From NCBI GenBank assembly GCA_964591085.1, contig CAZPXH010000001.1, positions 124,001 to 188,000 of the forward strand: DNA of 64,000 nt, given 5' to 3'. Under the pieces are notes generated by a model. The model ran no database searches, was not told where the DNA came from, and saw only the letters and a program-made list of their open reading frames with translations. The first letter of the stretch is position 1; every line of letters starts with the position of its first letter. Source of the stretch: CAZPXH01 sp964591085 (lineage in GTDB: Bacteria > Spirochaetota > Spirochaetia > DSM-27196 > CAZPXH01). Below are positions 34,929 through 44,295 of this stretch, one piece after another. The translations under genes and the position numbers were made by a program.

Positions 34929-35972
34929 TCAGTCCAGGTAACGCCGGGCGTTTTCCAGATGCTCGGCAAAGGTTCGGCTCAGAACAATCGGCTGGTTCAG
35001 CGGGTGGAGGAAGAAGAAGAAGTCGTGTTCCTCGGGCTGCAGGACCGCCCGGATGGCATCCAGCCCTGGATTCCCAATGGGTCCCGGAGGCAGACCTGGG
35101 TACTCGTAGGTGTTGTAGGGATCATCAACATCGGTGTCGGCAAAGGTCGGCTGGCGCTTGCTGGTGCCCAGGACGTAGTTGACGGTTGCATCAGACTCAA
35201 GGCGCATGCCGATTTCCAGACGATTGAGGAATACCCCCGCCACAGCCGGCATCTCCTGCGGGCCGCCTGCCTCTTTCTGAACAACAGAGGCCAGAGTCAG
35301 GACATCGTGGAGATCCAGCCCGGACTCCGCGATCTGCTGCCTCAGCTCTGAGTCCAGGCGAAGCGAGAATGCCGATATCATCCTGCGCACAATGGAAACG
35401 GGTGTGCTGTCGCTGAAGATTCGGTAGGTATCCGGGAAGAGGTAGCCGTCCAGGATGGTGTCGTCTTCCAGGTCTGCAAGCAGCGCAAAGTCCCGGTAGG
35501 CATCCTGCATCACTGCGGCCTGGCGGAACTCCTCCAGGGAGAACAGCCCAAGGCTCGCCATGTATCGCTCAATGTCATCCAGGCTCCAGCCCTCAGGAAT
35601 GGTGATGACCAGCTCGTCAAAGACCGCATCCCCCGCAGCCATTCGCCGAACGGTTTCCTGGGGAGGGTCTGCAGCGCTCACCAGGTAGCGTCCGGCCTGT
35701 ATCCGGCCGGAGAGCCCGTTCGCGCGTCCCCAGAGTTCCAGCGGCAAGGCGCTGCGAATCACCCCGGTGTCGGCAAGTTGCCGGGTGACGGCGCGGAAGC
35801 TGCTTCCCGGTCGTACCTCCAGAAGCAGGGTCTCCGCGGCCGGGTCAGCCGGACGAACGATCAGTATGTGCCAGGTAACGGTACCGGCAATAAGAGCGAG
35901 AACCAGTACCGTTGCCACGGCTATCAGCAGGCGGCGGGGCCGCCGGACAGATGCAGTCTCCGATTGACTCAC
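34929..35972 (-). CDS. mltG: Endolytic peptidoglycan transglycosylase MltG
   Basis: 347 aa. A cytoplasmic N-terminus, one transmembrane segment (LLIAVATVLVLALIAGTVTW) and a YceG-like periplasmic domain with the catalytic Glu in SVVQKEAGG. It also carries NYVLGTSKRQP and YNTYEYPGLPPGPIGNPG, which are hallmark MltG motifs. It cuts nascent glycan strands and sets their length. The GTG start has TAGGAT 8 nt upstream (35981-35986 on the complementary strand). Confidence 0.95.
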   Translation of the reverse strand: MSQSETASVRRPRRLLIAVATVLVLALIAGTVTWHILIVRPADPAAETLLLEVRPGSSFRAVTRQLADTGVIRSALPLELWGRANGLSGRIQAGRYLVSAADPPQETVRRMAAGDAVFDELVITIPEGWSLDDIERYMASLGLFSLEEFRQAAVMQDAYRDFALLADLEDDTILDGYLFPDTYRIFSDSTPVSIVRRMISAFSLRLDSELRQQIAESGLDLHDVLTLASVVQKEAGGPQEMPAVAGVFLNRLEIGMRLESDATVNYVLGTSKRQPTFADTDVDDPYNTYEYPGLPPGPIGNPGLDAIRAVLQPEEHDFFFFLHPLNQPIVLSRTFAEHLENARRYLD

Positions 35973-36034
35973 GAGCTGAAATCCTACACCAGGGATGCAG
36001 GCCGGGAGAACTGATTCCGCGCATGAGCGCCCGC

Positions 36035-38575
36035 CTAGATGAACAGATTCACCCGGCTGTCGTGGGCGCGCTCCATGTAGGTAGCCACCCCTCCGATGTC
36101 TACGCCATCAATCAGCTCTTCTGCCTTCACGCCCATGATGTCCATGCTCATCTGGCACGCCACAAGCTTCACGCCCGACTCCATTGCCGCAGCCATCATG
36201 GATTCCAGGCTGTCCACGTTCTGCTGCTTCATCCGGGAGCGCATCATTGCCGGGCCCATGCCGGCGAAGTTCATCTTGGACAGCTTCAGCTTCCCCGTGT
36301 TCCCCGGAAGCATGGCGCTGAACATCCGCCCCATGAGGTCCTTTTTGACGCGTGGCTTGTGCTGCTTCTTCAGGATGGAAAGGCCCCAGAAAGTGAAGAA
36401 GAGTGTCACGTCCTTGCCGGCACTGGCCGCTCCGTTCGCCAGAACCATGCTGGCAAGTGCGCGGTCCATGTCATCGGAGAACACCACCATGGTGGCACCG
36501 TTGCCGACGGAGGCAGCCCCCGCAGTGGCAGGGGAGTTTCCCTGGTTCCCCACGCGGATCCGTGCCAGGCTCTTCACGCCATCCTTTTGCAGCTCAAGAA
36601 GCTGGTTTCCCGTCATCCTGCACCAGCTCTCCACGTCTCGGGCAAAGCCGGGATCGGTTGCGGCCTCTTCAATGATCGTTCCGGGGACTGCCGCATCCAC
36701 TGCCTTCCTCAGCTTCATGATTGGGCCGGGGCACTGCAGACCGCTTGCATCCAGCTGTACCACCGGAATGCTCACCGCGGCTGACACGGGGGCGCTTGCG
36801 CCGTGGCCGGAGTCCCACACGTTGTGGTCGCTCTGTGCCTGCGTACCGGTGTGGCCGGGTACTGCGCGGTAGATGTTGTCATCCTTGCCGATCACATCTC
36901 CGGTCCAGATATCCTCGTTGGACTGTTTCTGGGCCGCGAGCTCGTAGGTCTTGTATCCGCCGGAGAGGTTGTAGACATCAGGAAAACCGCTCTGCCGGAG
37001 TACCTGTTCTGAGTGATAGGCCCGCAATCCGATTCCGCAGAAGACCACCAGGGTCTTGTCCCGGGGAAGCTCATCCAGGCGCGAGCGAAGCTCGTAGGTT
37101 GGGATATTGACCGCTCCGTCAATGCTTCCAAGTGCAAACTCTTCCGGTGTCCGAACGTCTATGAGCATCAGCTCATCAAAGTTGCAGGAGAGCAGACTGT
37201 GCCATTGCACGTGTCTGCTCCGCCCGGTGTAGACGTTTTCTGCCACAAACCCGGCAATGTTCACCGGATCCTTGGCGGACGAGTAGGGCGGCGCGTAGGC
37301 GTGCTCAATCTCGGTGAGGTCAAAGATGGTGCCGCCCGCGCGGATTACGCTCGCCAGGAGATCAATCCGCTTGTCCACACCGTCGTAGCCCACTACCTGG
37401 GCACCCAGGAGCCGGGCGTTGTTGGGATCAAAGATTGTCTTGATGGTGATGGGCAGTGCTTCCGGGTAGTACCCCGCGTGTGAGCTGCCGTGGGTTACCA
37501 CTGACTTGTGCTCCATTCCTTCCCGCAGCAGGAGCTTCTCGCTTGCGCCGGTGGTGGCAACGGTGAGGTCAAAGACCTTGGCGATGGCGGTACCGATGGA
37601 TCCGCGGTACTCCTGCTTGGGTCCAAAGGCGATATTGTTTGCGCAGATTCTGCCCTGCTTGTTGGCCGGTCCGGCGAGGTATGTGATGACCGGTGATCCG
37701 GTGATCGGGTGCTCGTACTCTACAGCATCTCCCAGGGCAAAGATCCGCTCATCACTGGTGCGGAGGTAGCGGTCAACCTTGATCCCGCCAGTCTGACCAA
37801 TTGTCAGTCCTGCGTCCTTTGCAAGCCGTCCTTCCGGCCGGACCCCAATGCTGAGGATCACGAGGTCCGCGGGAATCCGCCTGCCGCTTTGCAGTACCAC
37901 CTCCAGCCCGTCGTCATCACGCTCAAACGCGGAGACACCATCCTGCAGGTAGAACTCCACGTTCTTGGTCTTCAGGTGCTGGTGAACCATAGCGGCAATG
38001 TCACTGTCCACCACGTTCATGACCTGGTTTGCCATTTCCACGATTGTCACAAACAGGCCGCGGTCGTGGAGATTCTCTGCCATTTCAAGGCCGATGAACC
38101 CGGCTCCGATGATTACCGCCTTCCGGGGCGAACGCTGGTCCACAAAGCCTTTGATTGCATCGGTTTCTGGAACACTGCGCAGAGTGAAAATGGCCTCGTC
38201 CTGGATGCCGGGAATAGGCGGCCGGACCGGCTCGGCTCCAGGGGAAAGCACCAGGTAGTCGTAGGCCTCGGTGTACTCAGAGCCAGCATCCAGGTCACGC
38301 ACGGCGACCGTCTGGGATTCCCGGTCAATCGACAGAACTTCGTGTCGCACACGCACGTTGATGTTGAAGTTCTGCTTGAAGTTCTCCGGAGTTTGAACAA
38401 AGAGGCGATCCCGGTCAGAGATAGCACCGCCGATGTAGTAGGGCAATCCGCAGTTCGCGTAGGAGATGTGGCTTCCCCGCTCCAGGATCAGAATCTCTGC
38501 GTGCTCGGCAATTCTGCGCAGGCGCGCTGCCGTGGTAGCGCCTCCAGCTACTCCACCTACAATGACGATCTTCAT
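36035..38575 (-). CDS. CoA-disulfide-reductase-like fusion: FAD oxidoreductase - rhodanese - TusA - DsrE
   Basis: 846 aa in four parts. Residues 1-450: FAD/NAD(P) pyridine nucleotide disulfide reductase with the redox Cys42 in YANCGLPYYIGG and second Rossmann GAGFIGLEMAENL. Around 465-560: a rhodanese domain with its Cys (FCGIGLRAYHSE). Around 625-700: a TusA/SirA sulfur carrier with the Cys-Pro-x-Pro motif (DASGLQCPGPIMKLRKAVD). Around 715-846: a DsrE-like domain (ASMVLANGAASAGKDVTLFF). It should handle CoA persulfides and relay sulfane sulfur. The ATG has GGAGG 5 nt away. A GAATATTC palindrome (38637-38644) lies upstream. Confidence 0.92.
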   Translation of the reverse strand: MKIVIVGGVAGGATTAARLRRIAEHAEILILERGSHISYANCGLPYYIGGAISDRDRLFVQTPENFKQNFNINVRVRHEVLSIDRESQTVAVRDLDAGSEYTEAYDYLVLSPGAEPVRPPIPGIQDEAIFTLRSVPETDAIKGFVDQRSPRKAVIIGAGFIGLEMAENLHDRGLFVTIVEMANQVMNVVDSDIAAMVHQHLKTKNVEFYLQDGVSAFERDDDGLEVVLQSGRRIPADLVILSIGVRPEGRLAKDAGLTIGQTGGIKVDRYLRTSDERIFALGDAVEYEHPITGSPVITYLAGPANKQGRICANNIAFGPKQEYRGSIGTAIAKVFDLTVATTGASEKLLLREGMEHKSVVTHGSSHAGYYPEALPITIKTIFDPNNARLLGAQVVGYDGVDKRIDLLASVIRAGGTIFDLTEIEHAYAPPYSSAKDPVNIAGFVAENVYTGRSRHVQWHSLLSCNFDELMLIDVRTPEEFALGSIDGAVNIPTYELRSRLDELPRDKTLVVFCGIGLRAYHSEQVLRQSGFPDVYNLSGGYKTYELAAQKQSNEDIWTGDVIGKDDNIYRAVPGHTGTQAQSDHNVWDSGHGASAPVSAAVSIPVVQLDASGLQCPGPIMKLRKAVDAAVPGTIIEEAATDPGFARDVESWCRMTGNQLLELQKDGVKSLARIRVGNQGNSPATAGAASVGNGATMVVFSDDMDRALASMVLANGAASAGKDVTLFFTFWGLSILKKQHKPRVKKDLMGRMFSAMLPGNTGKLKLSKMNFAGMGPAMMRSRMKQQNVDSLESMMAAAMESGVKLVACQMSMDIMGVKAEELIDGVDIGGVATYMERAHDSRVNLFI

Positions 38576-38664
38576 TTTCACCTCCGGATATCGATACGGA
38601 TTATCATAAACCGGATGTTCTTGAATTACAACAAAAGAATATTCGAGCGTCCTAATGCACTTCA

Positions 38665-38699
38665 AGAACAAAAAAAGCCGCCCGGGTGTCCCGGTCGGC
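38665..38699 (-). terminator. Intrinsic terminator downstream of the rhodanese-like gene
   Basis: Read on the minus strand, GCCGACCGGG-ACA-CCCGGGCGGC forms a 10-bp stem with one mismatch, directly followed by seven T. It separates the rhodanese-like gene from the promoter of the four-domain fusion. Confidence 0.85.
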
Positions 38700-38751
38700 C
38701 TGACACTACGCTCGGGGCGCAAACGTTCATGTCTTGATCACTAATCCGGTG

Positions 38752-39348
38752 CTATCGCAGGACGAGTTCAAAGCGCTCGTCGCCGAAGACACGATTGTTG
38801 CCGGCGTATTCGCGGATACCGCCTACGTTGAAGACCGGGGTGTAGCCGATTGATTCCCGGGTGTACATGGTGTGTCCGGCCCGGGCTCCGGAGCCATACA
38901 TCAGCACGATCCCGCCGTCCTTGGGACCAGAGATGTTCTCCAGGATTGCCGTACTTTCCACATCAGCAGGGCTTAACTCCCAGCCGTTGTTGCCGATCTG
39001 TGTGCAGCCTTCCGGATACTGCAGGAAAGGAGCATGCTCAAAGCAGCTAACGTAGTCACGGCTGAACATGTCGTTGAAGTGACGGAGATCAATGAACCGG
39101 GCATCGGCGTCCCGGTATTCGTCCACAAATGCAACCGTGTGGTAGTTGTCGTTTGGGCGCAGGCAGTGGGTAGTCCCAGGGATATAGTTGCCCAGCGATG
39201 ATCTACAAATGAAAAGCCAACGTCCCAATAAATCCACGTGGTCAGGGCGAACGAGTGCCAAAGGCGCGAGGGAGCTGTTCGCGATGATGCCTTCATGCCT
39301 ACATTCAAAGGGTGAGAGCCCGATCCTCTTCACGGCTGCCGCGCGCAT
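38752..39348 (-). CDS. Rhodanese-like protein lacking the active-site cysteine
   Basis: 198 aa at most. The second half looks like a rhodanese fold: ARFIDLRHFNDMFS, GGIVLMYGSGARAGH (where VYC..G.R is expected) and IGYTPVFNVGGIREYAG. The cysteine is replaced by Tyr, so sulfur transfer is not expected. The first ~70 residues are not recognisable and the start is uncertain: the ATG at 39348 overlaps the divergent DUF2256 gene by 37 nt. It sits beside the rhodanese-containing fusion, suggesting a shared theme. Confidence 0.5.
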   Translation of the reverse strand: MRAAAVKRIGLSPFECRHEGIIANSSLAPLALVRPDHVDLLGRWLFICRSSLGNYIPGTTHCLRPNDNYHTVAFVDEYRDADARFIDLRHFNDMFSRDYVSCFEHAPFLQYPEGCTQIGNNGWELSPADVESTAILENISGPKDGGIVLMYGSGARAGHTMYTRESIGYTPVFNVGGIREYAGNNRVFGDERFELVLR

Positions 39349-39488
39349 CGGAGCGCAAGCAGCATCTCCCGACTAAGGTCTGCGAGGTCTGCGGACGTCC
39401 TTTTGCATGGCGGAAGAAATGGACCCGGGACTGGGAGAACGTGCGCTACTGCTCTGAGCGGTGCAGGCGGAAGCGGGGCACGACCTGA
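39312..39488 (+). CDS. DUF2256 small zinc-finger protein
   Basis: 58 aa. Residues ~19-55 match DUF2256: LPTKVCEVCGRPFAWRKKW then WENVRYCSERCRRKR, with four cysteines. The family is of unknown function and its genes are often missed because of their size. TACATT (39300-39305) lies 6 nt before the GTG. It ends directly against the stop of the convergent GGDEF gene (39488/39489). Confidence 0.82.
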   Translation: MRARSSSRLPRASERKQHLPTKVCEVCGRPFAWRKKWTRDWENVRYCSERCRRKRGTT

Positions 39489-41075
39489 TCAGCGCCGGCC
39501 GCGCTTGACGGTGTACATGGCTGCATCGGCCGCCTGGATGAGGCTTTCGGGATCCGTTCCGTCCCTGGGGAAAAGGGCCACCCCCACGCTGCAGCCCACG
39601 GTGGTGCTTGTGATTCCCGGCCTGGAGTTCTTTTGGCTGGAGATCCGTTCCAGCGGGATCGGCTCGTTCAGCAGCGGAATAATTTTGTCCCGGACAGCTA
39701 ACGCACCGGAGAGGCTGGTTAGCCCCACCGCCAGCACTACAAACTCATCCCCGCCCATCCGGGCCACCGTGTCTACGCCGCGGATTCCGCTCCGCAGCCT
39801 CTGAGCCGTGGTTTGCAGGACAGCGTCTCCGGCGTCGTGTCCGTATGCATCGTTGACGTCCTTGAATCCATCCAGGTCTATGAACAGTACAGCAAAATAG
39901 TCCTGGTTTCGGCGGGCAAGCTCTGCGACGTGGCGGATGCGCTCGTACAAAAGCGTTCGGTTTGGGAGTCCGGTGAGCCCGTCGTGAAGGGCTAGCTGTG
40001 TCAGGCGTTCTTCGGCCCGCTTGTAGGCCGAGATGTCGTGCGCCGTGTACACAAAGCCAGCAGTATCGCCGGAAGGCAGTCTGAGTTCGCTGACCGTCAC
40101 GTCTACGCTCACGGTGCCTTGATCTCCGCCATTCCACGCGAACTGGCCGTTGGTTAGCGTATCCCCGGATGGAGCCAGGAACTCGGTGTCTTCCCCGATC
40201 GGCCGCGAGTGCCTCGAAAGTACCTCCGACAGCTTTCGGTTGATCAGGGAACCTTGCGGTTCGCCGAGCCATTCGTGCGCCGTCGGGTTGGCAACACGGA
40301 CAATCCCCGAGCGATCTGTCACGAGCACAGCGGTTCGCAAGGTTCGCAGGATGGGGGTGGCTGCAGACTCCGGGGTGATGTCCACCAGACGATAGCGAAG
40401 GATGACAAAGCCCGTGATCAGGACGAAGAGACTGATGGGGATGAAGCCGAAGGCGTAAAGAGGCGCGCCGAGTGCGGGTATGAAGTCCACGGCGCCCACA
40501 GATCCGACTGCAACTGCACTCAGCAAGCCTATTAGGCGCTGCCGGATTGCAGGGTCATCGGTTTCCGCAAGCTCGCTGGCGAAGACTCCGATAACCGCAA
40601 TCATGGTCAGGGAGAACAGCGCCACGAATGCCCAGCCGAGGGGTCCGTACAGGGGGTACCACGCCCAGAACAGGCGCTGGTTTCCGGAAATGAACAGGTC
40701 ACCAAACACCACGCTCACCAGTGAGATTCCGGAAACCACAAACAGGCCGCGGATGTAGCGGCGATAGCGGAAGCTCAGTCCGAGGATAGCTGCATTGGAT
40801 GCTGCTGCGGTGCTGGGGATGAACACAACTCCCGCGTGCGCCACGCGGTCCCAAAAGAGGGACGCAGATCGTCCAAGAACAGCGTAGGAGAGTCCTGCCC
40901 CAAAGGCGTAGAGTCCAACGCTGGCCGCAAGCGCCAGGTAGAGCCAACCCAAGCGGCTCGCGCGTTCGTGAACGAGGATGAAGACTCCGAATCCCAGGGT
41001 CAGCAGTCCAACCAGCGCCGGTGCCGTGGACAACAGGTCAAAGCTGATGACTCGGGGATTGAGGAGGCTGTCCAC
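39489..41075 (-). CDS. Diguanylate cyclase with 7TM-like sensor and PAS domain
   Basis: 528 aa. About seven transmembrane helices (residues ~15-225, HisKA_7TM-like), a PAS domain (~240-350, from LRTAVLVTDRSGIVRVANPT) and a GGDEF domain with intact active site MGGDEF and the inhibitory RxxD motif five residues upstream (RGVDTVARMGGDEF). It makes c-di-GMP with product inhibition. GTG start with CAGACT 6 nt upstream. It heads a signalling cluster with a sensor ATPase and, further on, an HD-GYP protein. Confidence 0.92.
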   Translation of the reverse strand: MDSLLNPRVISFDLLSTAPALVGLLTLGFGVFILVHERASRLGWLYLALAASVGLYAFGAGLSYAVLGRSASLFWDRVAHAGVVFIPSTAAASNAAILGLSFRYRRYIRGLFVVSGISLVSVVFGDLFISGNQRLFWAWYPLYGPLGWAFVALFSLTMIAVIGVFASELAETDDPAIRQRLIGLLSAVAVGSVGAVDFIPALGAPLYAFGFIPISLFVLITGFVILRYRLVDITPESAATPILRTLRTAVLVTDRSGIVRVANPTAHEWLGEPQGSLINRKLSEVLSRHSRPIGEDTEFLAPSGDTLTNGQFAWNGGDQGTVSVDVTVSELRLPSGDTAGFVYTAHDISAYKRAEERLTQLALHDGLTGLPNRTLLYERIRHVAELARRNQDYFAVLFIDLDGFKDVNDAYGHDAGDAVLQTTAQRLRSGIRGVDTVARMGGDEFVVLAVGLTSLSGALAVRDKIIPLLNEPIPLERISSQKNSRPGITSTTVGCSVGVALFPRDGTDPESLIQAADAAMYTVKRGRR

Positions 41076-41090
41076 CAGACAAGTCTGCGG

Positions 41091-42032
41091 CTATGGCGGC
41101 GCATCGGCAAGCGGAATACTGATGCGGACCTCAGTTCCCCCTCCGTTGTCAAGGGGCGAGTCAATCCACATCCGTCCACCGCACTCCCTGGTGACCCAGA
41201 GTGCCTTGGTTAGCCCGAAGCCGCCGCCAAAGGTCCGCTGGCCGGATACGTTGGACGCGCGGAACCCGAACTGTGTCACCCGCTGTATCGCATCGCGGGG
41301 AATACCAATACCGGAATCGCGAACTCGGAGGTCCAGGCGCCCCTCCTGCTGCGCCAGTTCAGCAGTGAGTCGGCCGCCTGGCTTGGTGTATTTCCGCGCA
41401 TTGGCAACCAGGTCGCGGATCACATCTGGAAAAACAGCGGGCATCCGAACCATTTGGCCGCGCTGTCCGAACTGAAGCGCAATCAGATAGCGGTCCGGTC
41501 CGTGCTCGGGTTCCGAGGTAACAATCAGATAGGCTCGGGCCGATGCGAGCTCCATCGCCTTCAGGACGGACAGGAGATCCTCCTGCAGCTGCTGCGGATC
41601 AAACTCGCGCCAGCTGAAAGGGTCGTCCGCGCGTGCCAGCAGCTCAGCACTGCGAGTCACGAGAACGGAAAGTGTTGTGTCCAGTGCTTCACGCAGCCGG
41701 GGAAGGAATGGTGCTGAGTTCGCAGCAGGCTCCGCTGCGGCCGGCGCGCCGATATCCACGGTGCCACCATCCACGTGAACCAGCGATTGCCTGATGCGCC
41801 CGACAAGGTCCGGAATCTCTGAAAGGAGTTGGCCACCGTGGGCGGGATCAGCGAGGTTCCGCGCTCGGGCGGCAGCATCCCGATAGTGGCCGATAAGTTC
41901 CGGGCTCCCACCGAGCTTCTTCCCCAACAGGTACAGCTGTGAACCCGCCACGTTGAGCAGGTTGAGAATGCTGTGCAGGTCAAGGATTGCGCCCTGCTCC
42001 TTTGTTAGCGCCGGTCTCGCCGTGATTTCCAC
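41091..42032 (-). CDS. Soluble sensor histidine-kinase-like protein
   Basis: 313 aa without membrane segments. The HATPase_c domain is complete: N-box VIRDLVANARKYTKPGG, G1 DSGIGIP, G2 GGGFGLTKALW. The N-terminal helix DLHSILNLLNVAG holds a His that may be the phosphorylation site. The GTG start has TACAAT exactly 7 nt upstream (42040-42045). It ends 15 nt before the GGDEF gene start, so both belong to one signalling unit. Confidence 0.82.
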   Translation of the reverse strand: MEITARPALTKEQGAILDLHSILNLLNVAGSQLYLLGKKLGGSPELIGHYRDAAARARNLADPAHGGQLLSEIPDLVGRIRQSLVHVDGGTVDIGAPAAAEPAANSAPFLPRLREALDTTLSVLVTRSAELLARADDPFSWREFDPQQLQEDLLSVLKAMELASARAYLIVTSEPEHGPDRYLIALQFGQRGQMVRMPAVFPDVIRDLVANARKYTKPGGRLTAELAQQEGRLDLRVRDSGIGIPRDAIQRVTQFGFRASNVSGQRTFGGGFGLTKALWVTRECGGRMWIDSPLDNGGGTEVRISIPLADAPP

Positions 42033-42039
42033 GCCCCGG

Positions 42040-42045
42040 ATTGTA
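42040..42045 (-). promoter_or_regulatory. Leaderless-type -10 box TACAAT for the sensor-kinase-like gene
   Basis: Seven nucleotides separate the box from the GTG at 42032 on the minus strand. Confidence 0.58.
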
Positions 42046-42102
42046 ATGAATCAGCACGAATTTTGCCCCTGAGCGTGGCGCCACAACGGTCCCGCGACAG
42101 AC

Positions 42103-44271
42103 CTATCCCAAAAACGACAGCAGGTTGAACTCCTTGAAGGCTGGCACGGCGATGAGGGAAATCACCGCCATGATCTTGATCAGGATGTCCAGGGAGGGGC
42201 CCACCGTGTCCTTCAGCGGATCTCCCACGGTGTCTCCCACCACAGATGCGGCGTGGGCTTCCGATCCTTTTCCACCGTGGTTGCCTTCTTCAATGAACTT
42301 CTTGGCGTTGTCCCAGGCTCCACCGGCATTTGCGGTGAACAGGGCCAGCATTATCGCGGAGAGCGTTGTCCCAATGAGCAGACCTCCCACAAAGCGGGGA
42401 CCAAACAGAAACCCTGCCGCCAGAGGACTGAGCACGGCGATCAAGGCAGGCAGCCGCATTTCCCGTAGCGAACCGCGAGAGCTGATCTGAATACAGCGGC
42501 GATAATCCGGCCGTGAGGTGCCGGCGAGAATTCCCGGATCCTCCCGGAACTGCCGGCGGACTTCCTGCACCATGTCGCCGGCGGCGCTTGCCACCGCTTC
42601 AATCAGGATCCCGCTGAACAGGAAGGGTAGCGCTGCGCCGACAAGAGATCCGGCCAGGGTGAGCGCATCAATCATGTTGAGGTCCAGTACAAAGTTGCCA
42701 GCAATATCCAGCGGGCCGGCCTGGCTGAACAGGTAGCTTGCAAACAGGGAGAGGGAGGCTAGCGCCGCCGACCCTATCGCAAAGCCCTTGCCGATTGCCG
42801 CTGTGGTGTTACCTACGGAGTCAAGCCTGTCGGTCACGCTTCTCACCCCTGCTGGGAGGTGGCTCATCTCGCTGATTCCGCCAGCGTTGTCCGCGATGGG
42901 ACCATAGGTGTCCACGCTAACGGTTGCCGCCACGAATGAAAGCATTCCCACCGCCGCCATTGCCACTCCGTACAGCCCGGCAAGCCAGTAGCTCCCGATG
43001 ACCGCAACAGAGAGCACCACCAGCGGAGAGAAGACACTTTTCATCCCAATCGCCAGACCCTGCGTGATGTTCAGGGCGTAGCCGCTGAGGGAAGCGCTTG
43101 AAATCAGCTGGGTTGGTTCAAACTCGTAGGCCGTGAAGTAGGCCGCAAGGCGGCCAACGCCAATTCCGCTTGCGATGCCCAGGAGTGCTGCAAGCCAGGG
43201 CCCCGCCCAGCCAAGGCGGAAGTCCGCCGGGACTGTTTCCAGGCCACCAAAGAGCAGCCACGCCGCAATACCCCCGCCAACTGCCGCCAGCACGGCGCTG
43301 GTCCCCGTTGACCACTCCAGATCCCGCCGCGGAGATGCGCTGCGGCGGCGCACGAGCATCAGGAGGATTCCCAGTATGGAGGCGATAGTGCCCACGCCCG
43401 CAAAGAGGAGCGGGTAGCGGATCAGGGCGCTTAGCTGTTCGGCATTTGTGGGTGTGTTTGCGCCCTGGGAGGTGAAGAAGGAGTAGGCGGCAAGTACCAC
43501 CGCTGCGGCAATTGCCCCCACAAAACTCTCAAGCAGATCAGCACCCAGACCCGCAACGTCGCCAACGTTGTCACCCACGTTGTCGGCAATTGTGGCCGGA
43601 TTGCGGACATCGTCCTCCGGGATGTTGACTTCTGTCTTTCCCACAAGATCCGCGCCCATATCCGCAGCCTTGGTGTAGATGCCGCCACCAACGCGATCAA
43701 ACATTGCAATGAGCGAGCAGCCCAGCGCGTAACCGGAAACGGACATGGTGAATGGAATGAAGCGCAGGCCAATCGCATTCGGAACAACCTGCATGGCCGC
43801 CGGTTCCAGCTGGCCGAGGCCAACTCCAAAGCCGAGGTACACAAGCAGTAGCCCCGCAAGGGCGAAGCCTGCAACACAGAGGCCCATTACGGTTCCACCA
43901 CGGAAGGCAAGCCGGAGCGTTGGCGTAATCTCGCCGGTCTCCCGCGCAGCGTTGGCCACGCGGACATTGGCAATGGTGGCAATTCGCATTCCCACCCAGC
44001 CGGCGCTGGCAGACATCAGGGCTCCCAACGCAAATGCCACGCCCGCGTACCACGCCACAACAAGCCCGAGGATCAGCGCAACAGGCACCGCAATCCCGGC
44101 AATGACCCGGTACTCATGGCGGATGAAGGCATCCGCTCCGTCCCGGATTGCAGCAGCAATCTCGCGCATCTCCTCCGTACCCGGGTCAGCACGGCGGACC
44201 AGTGCAAAGTTGATAGCGGCCAGCAGGAGCGTGGCAGCTACGGCAATCAGCAGGACCAGGAGCATGCGCAA
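42103..44271 (-). CDS. hppA: Membrane-bound ion-pumping pyrophosphatase (K+-dependent type)
   Basis: 722 aa with about 16 membrane helices. The PPi-binding signature GGGIYTKAADMGADLVGK is followed by EDDVRNPATIADNVGDNVGD. GNTTAAIGKGFAIGSAAL carries Ala at the position that is Lys in K+-independent enzymes, so it should need K+. It hydrolyses pyrophosphate and pumps H+ or Na+; which ion cannot be told here. The C-terminal EEGNHGGKGSEAHAASVVGD is also conserved. GGAGG precedes the ATG and TACACT lies further upstream. Confidence 0.96.
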   Translation of the reverse strand: MRMLLVLLIAVAATLLLAAINFALVRRADPGTEEMREIAAAIRDGADAFIRHEYRVIAGIAVPVALILGLVVAWYAGVAFALGALMSASAGWVGMRIATIANVRVANAARETGEITPTLRLAFRGGTVMGLCVAGFALAGLLLVYLGFGVGLGQLEPAAMQVVPNAIGLRFIPFTMSVSGYALGCSLIAMFDRVGGGIYTKAADMGADLVGKTEVNIPEDDVRNPATIADNVGDNVGDVAGLGADLLESFVGAIAAAVVLAAYSFFTSQGANTPTNAEQLSALIRYPLLFAGVGTIASILGILLMLVRRRSASPRRDLEWSTGTSAVLAAVGGGIAAWLLFGGLETVPADFRLGWAGPWLAALLGIASGIGVGRLAAYFTAYEFEPTQLISSASLSGYALNITQGLAIGMKSVFSPLVVLSVAVIGSYWLAGLYGVAMAAVGMLSFVAATVSVDTYGPIADNAGGISEMSHLPAGVRSVTDRLDSVGNTTAAIGKGFAIGSAALASLSLFASYLFSQAGPLDIAGNFVLDLNMIDALTLAGSLVGAALPFLFSGILIEAVASAAGDMVQEVRRQFREDPGILAGTSRPDYRRCIQISSRGSLREMRLPALIAVLSPLAAGFLFGPRFVGGLLIGTTLSAIMLALFTANAGGAWDNAKKFIEEGNHGGKGSEAHAASVVGDTVGDPLKDTVGPSLDILIKIMAVISLIAVPAFKEFNLLSFLG

Positions 44272-44295
44272 GAACCTCCTTAGGGCAGTGTAGGG

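Noticed and set aside
36096..36872. Long plus-strand frames opposite the four-domain sulfur protein and the liv genes
   Set aside because: They are antisense shadows of well-supported genes, a common effect of GC-rich codon use.
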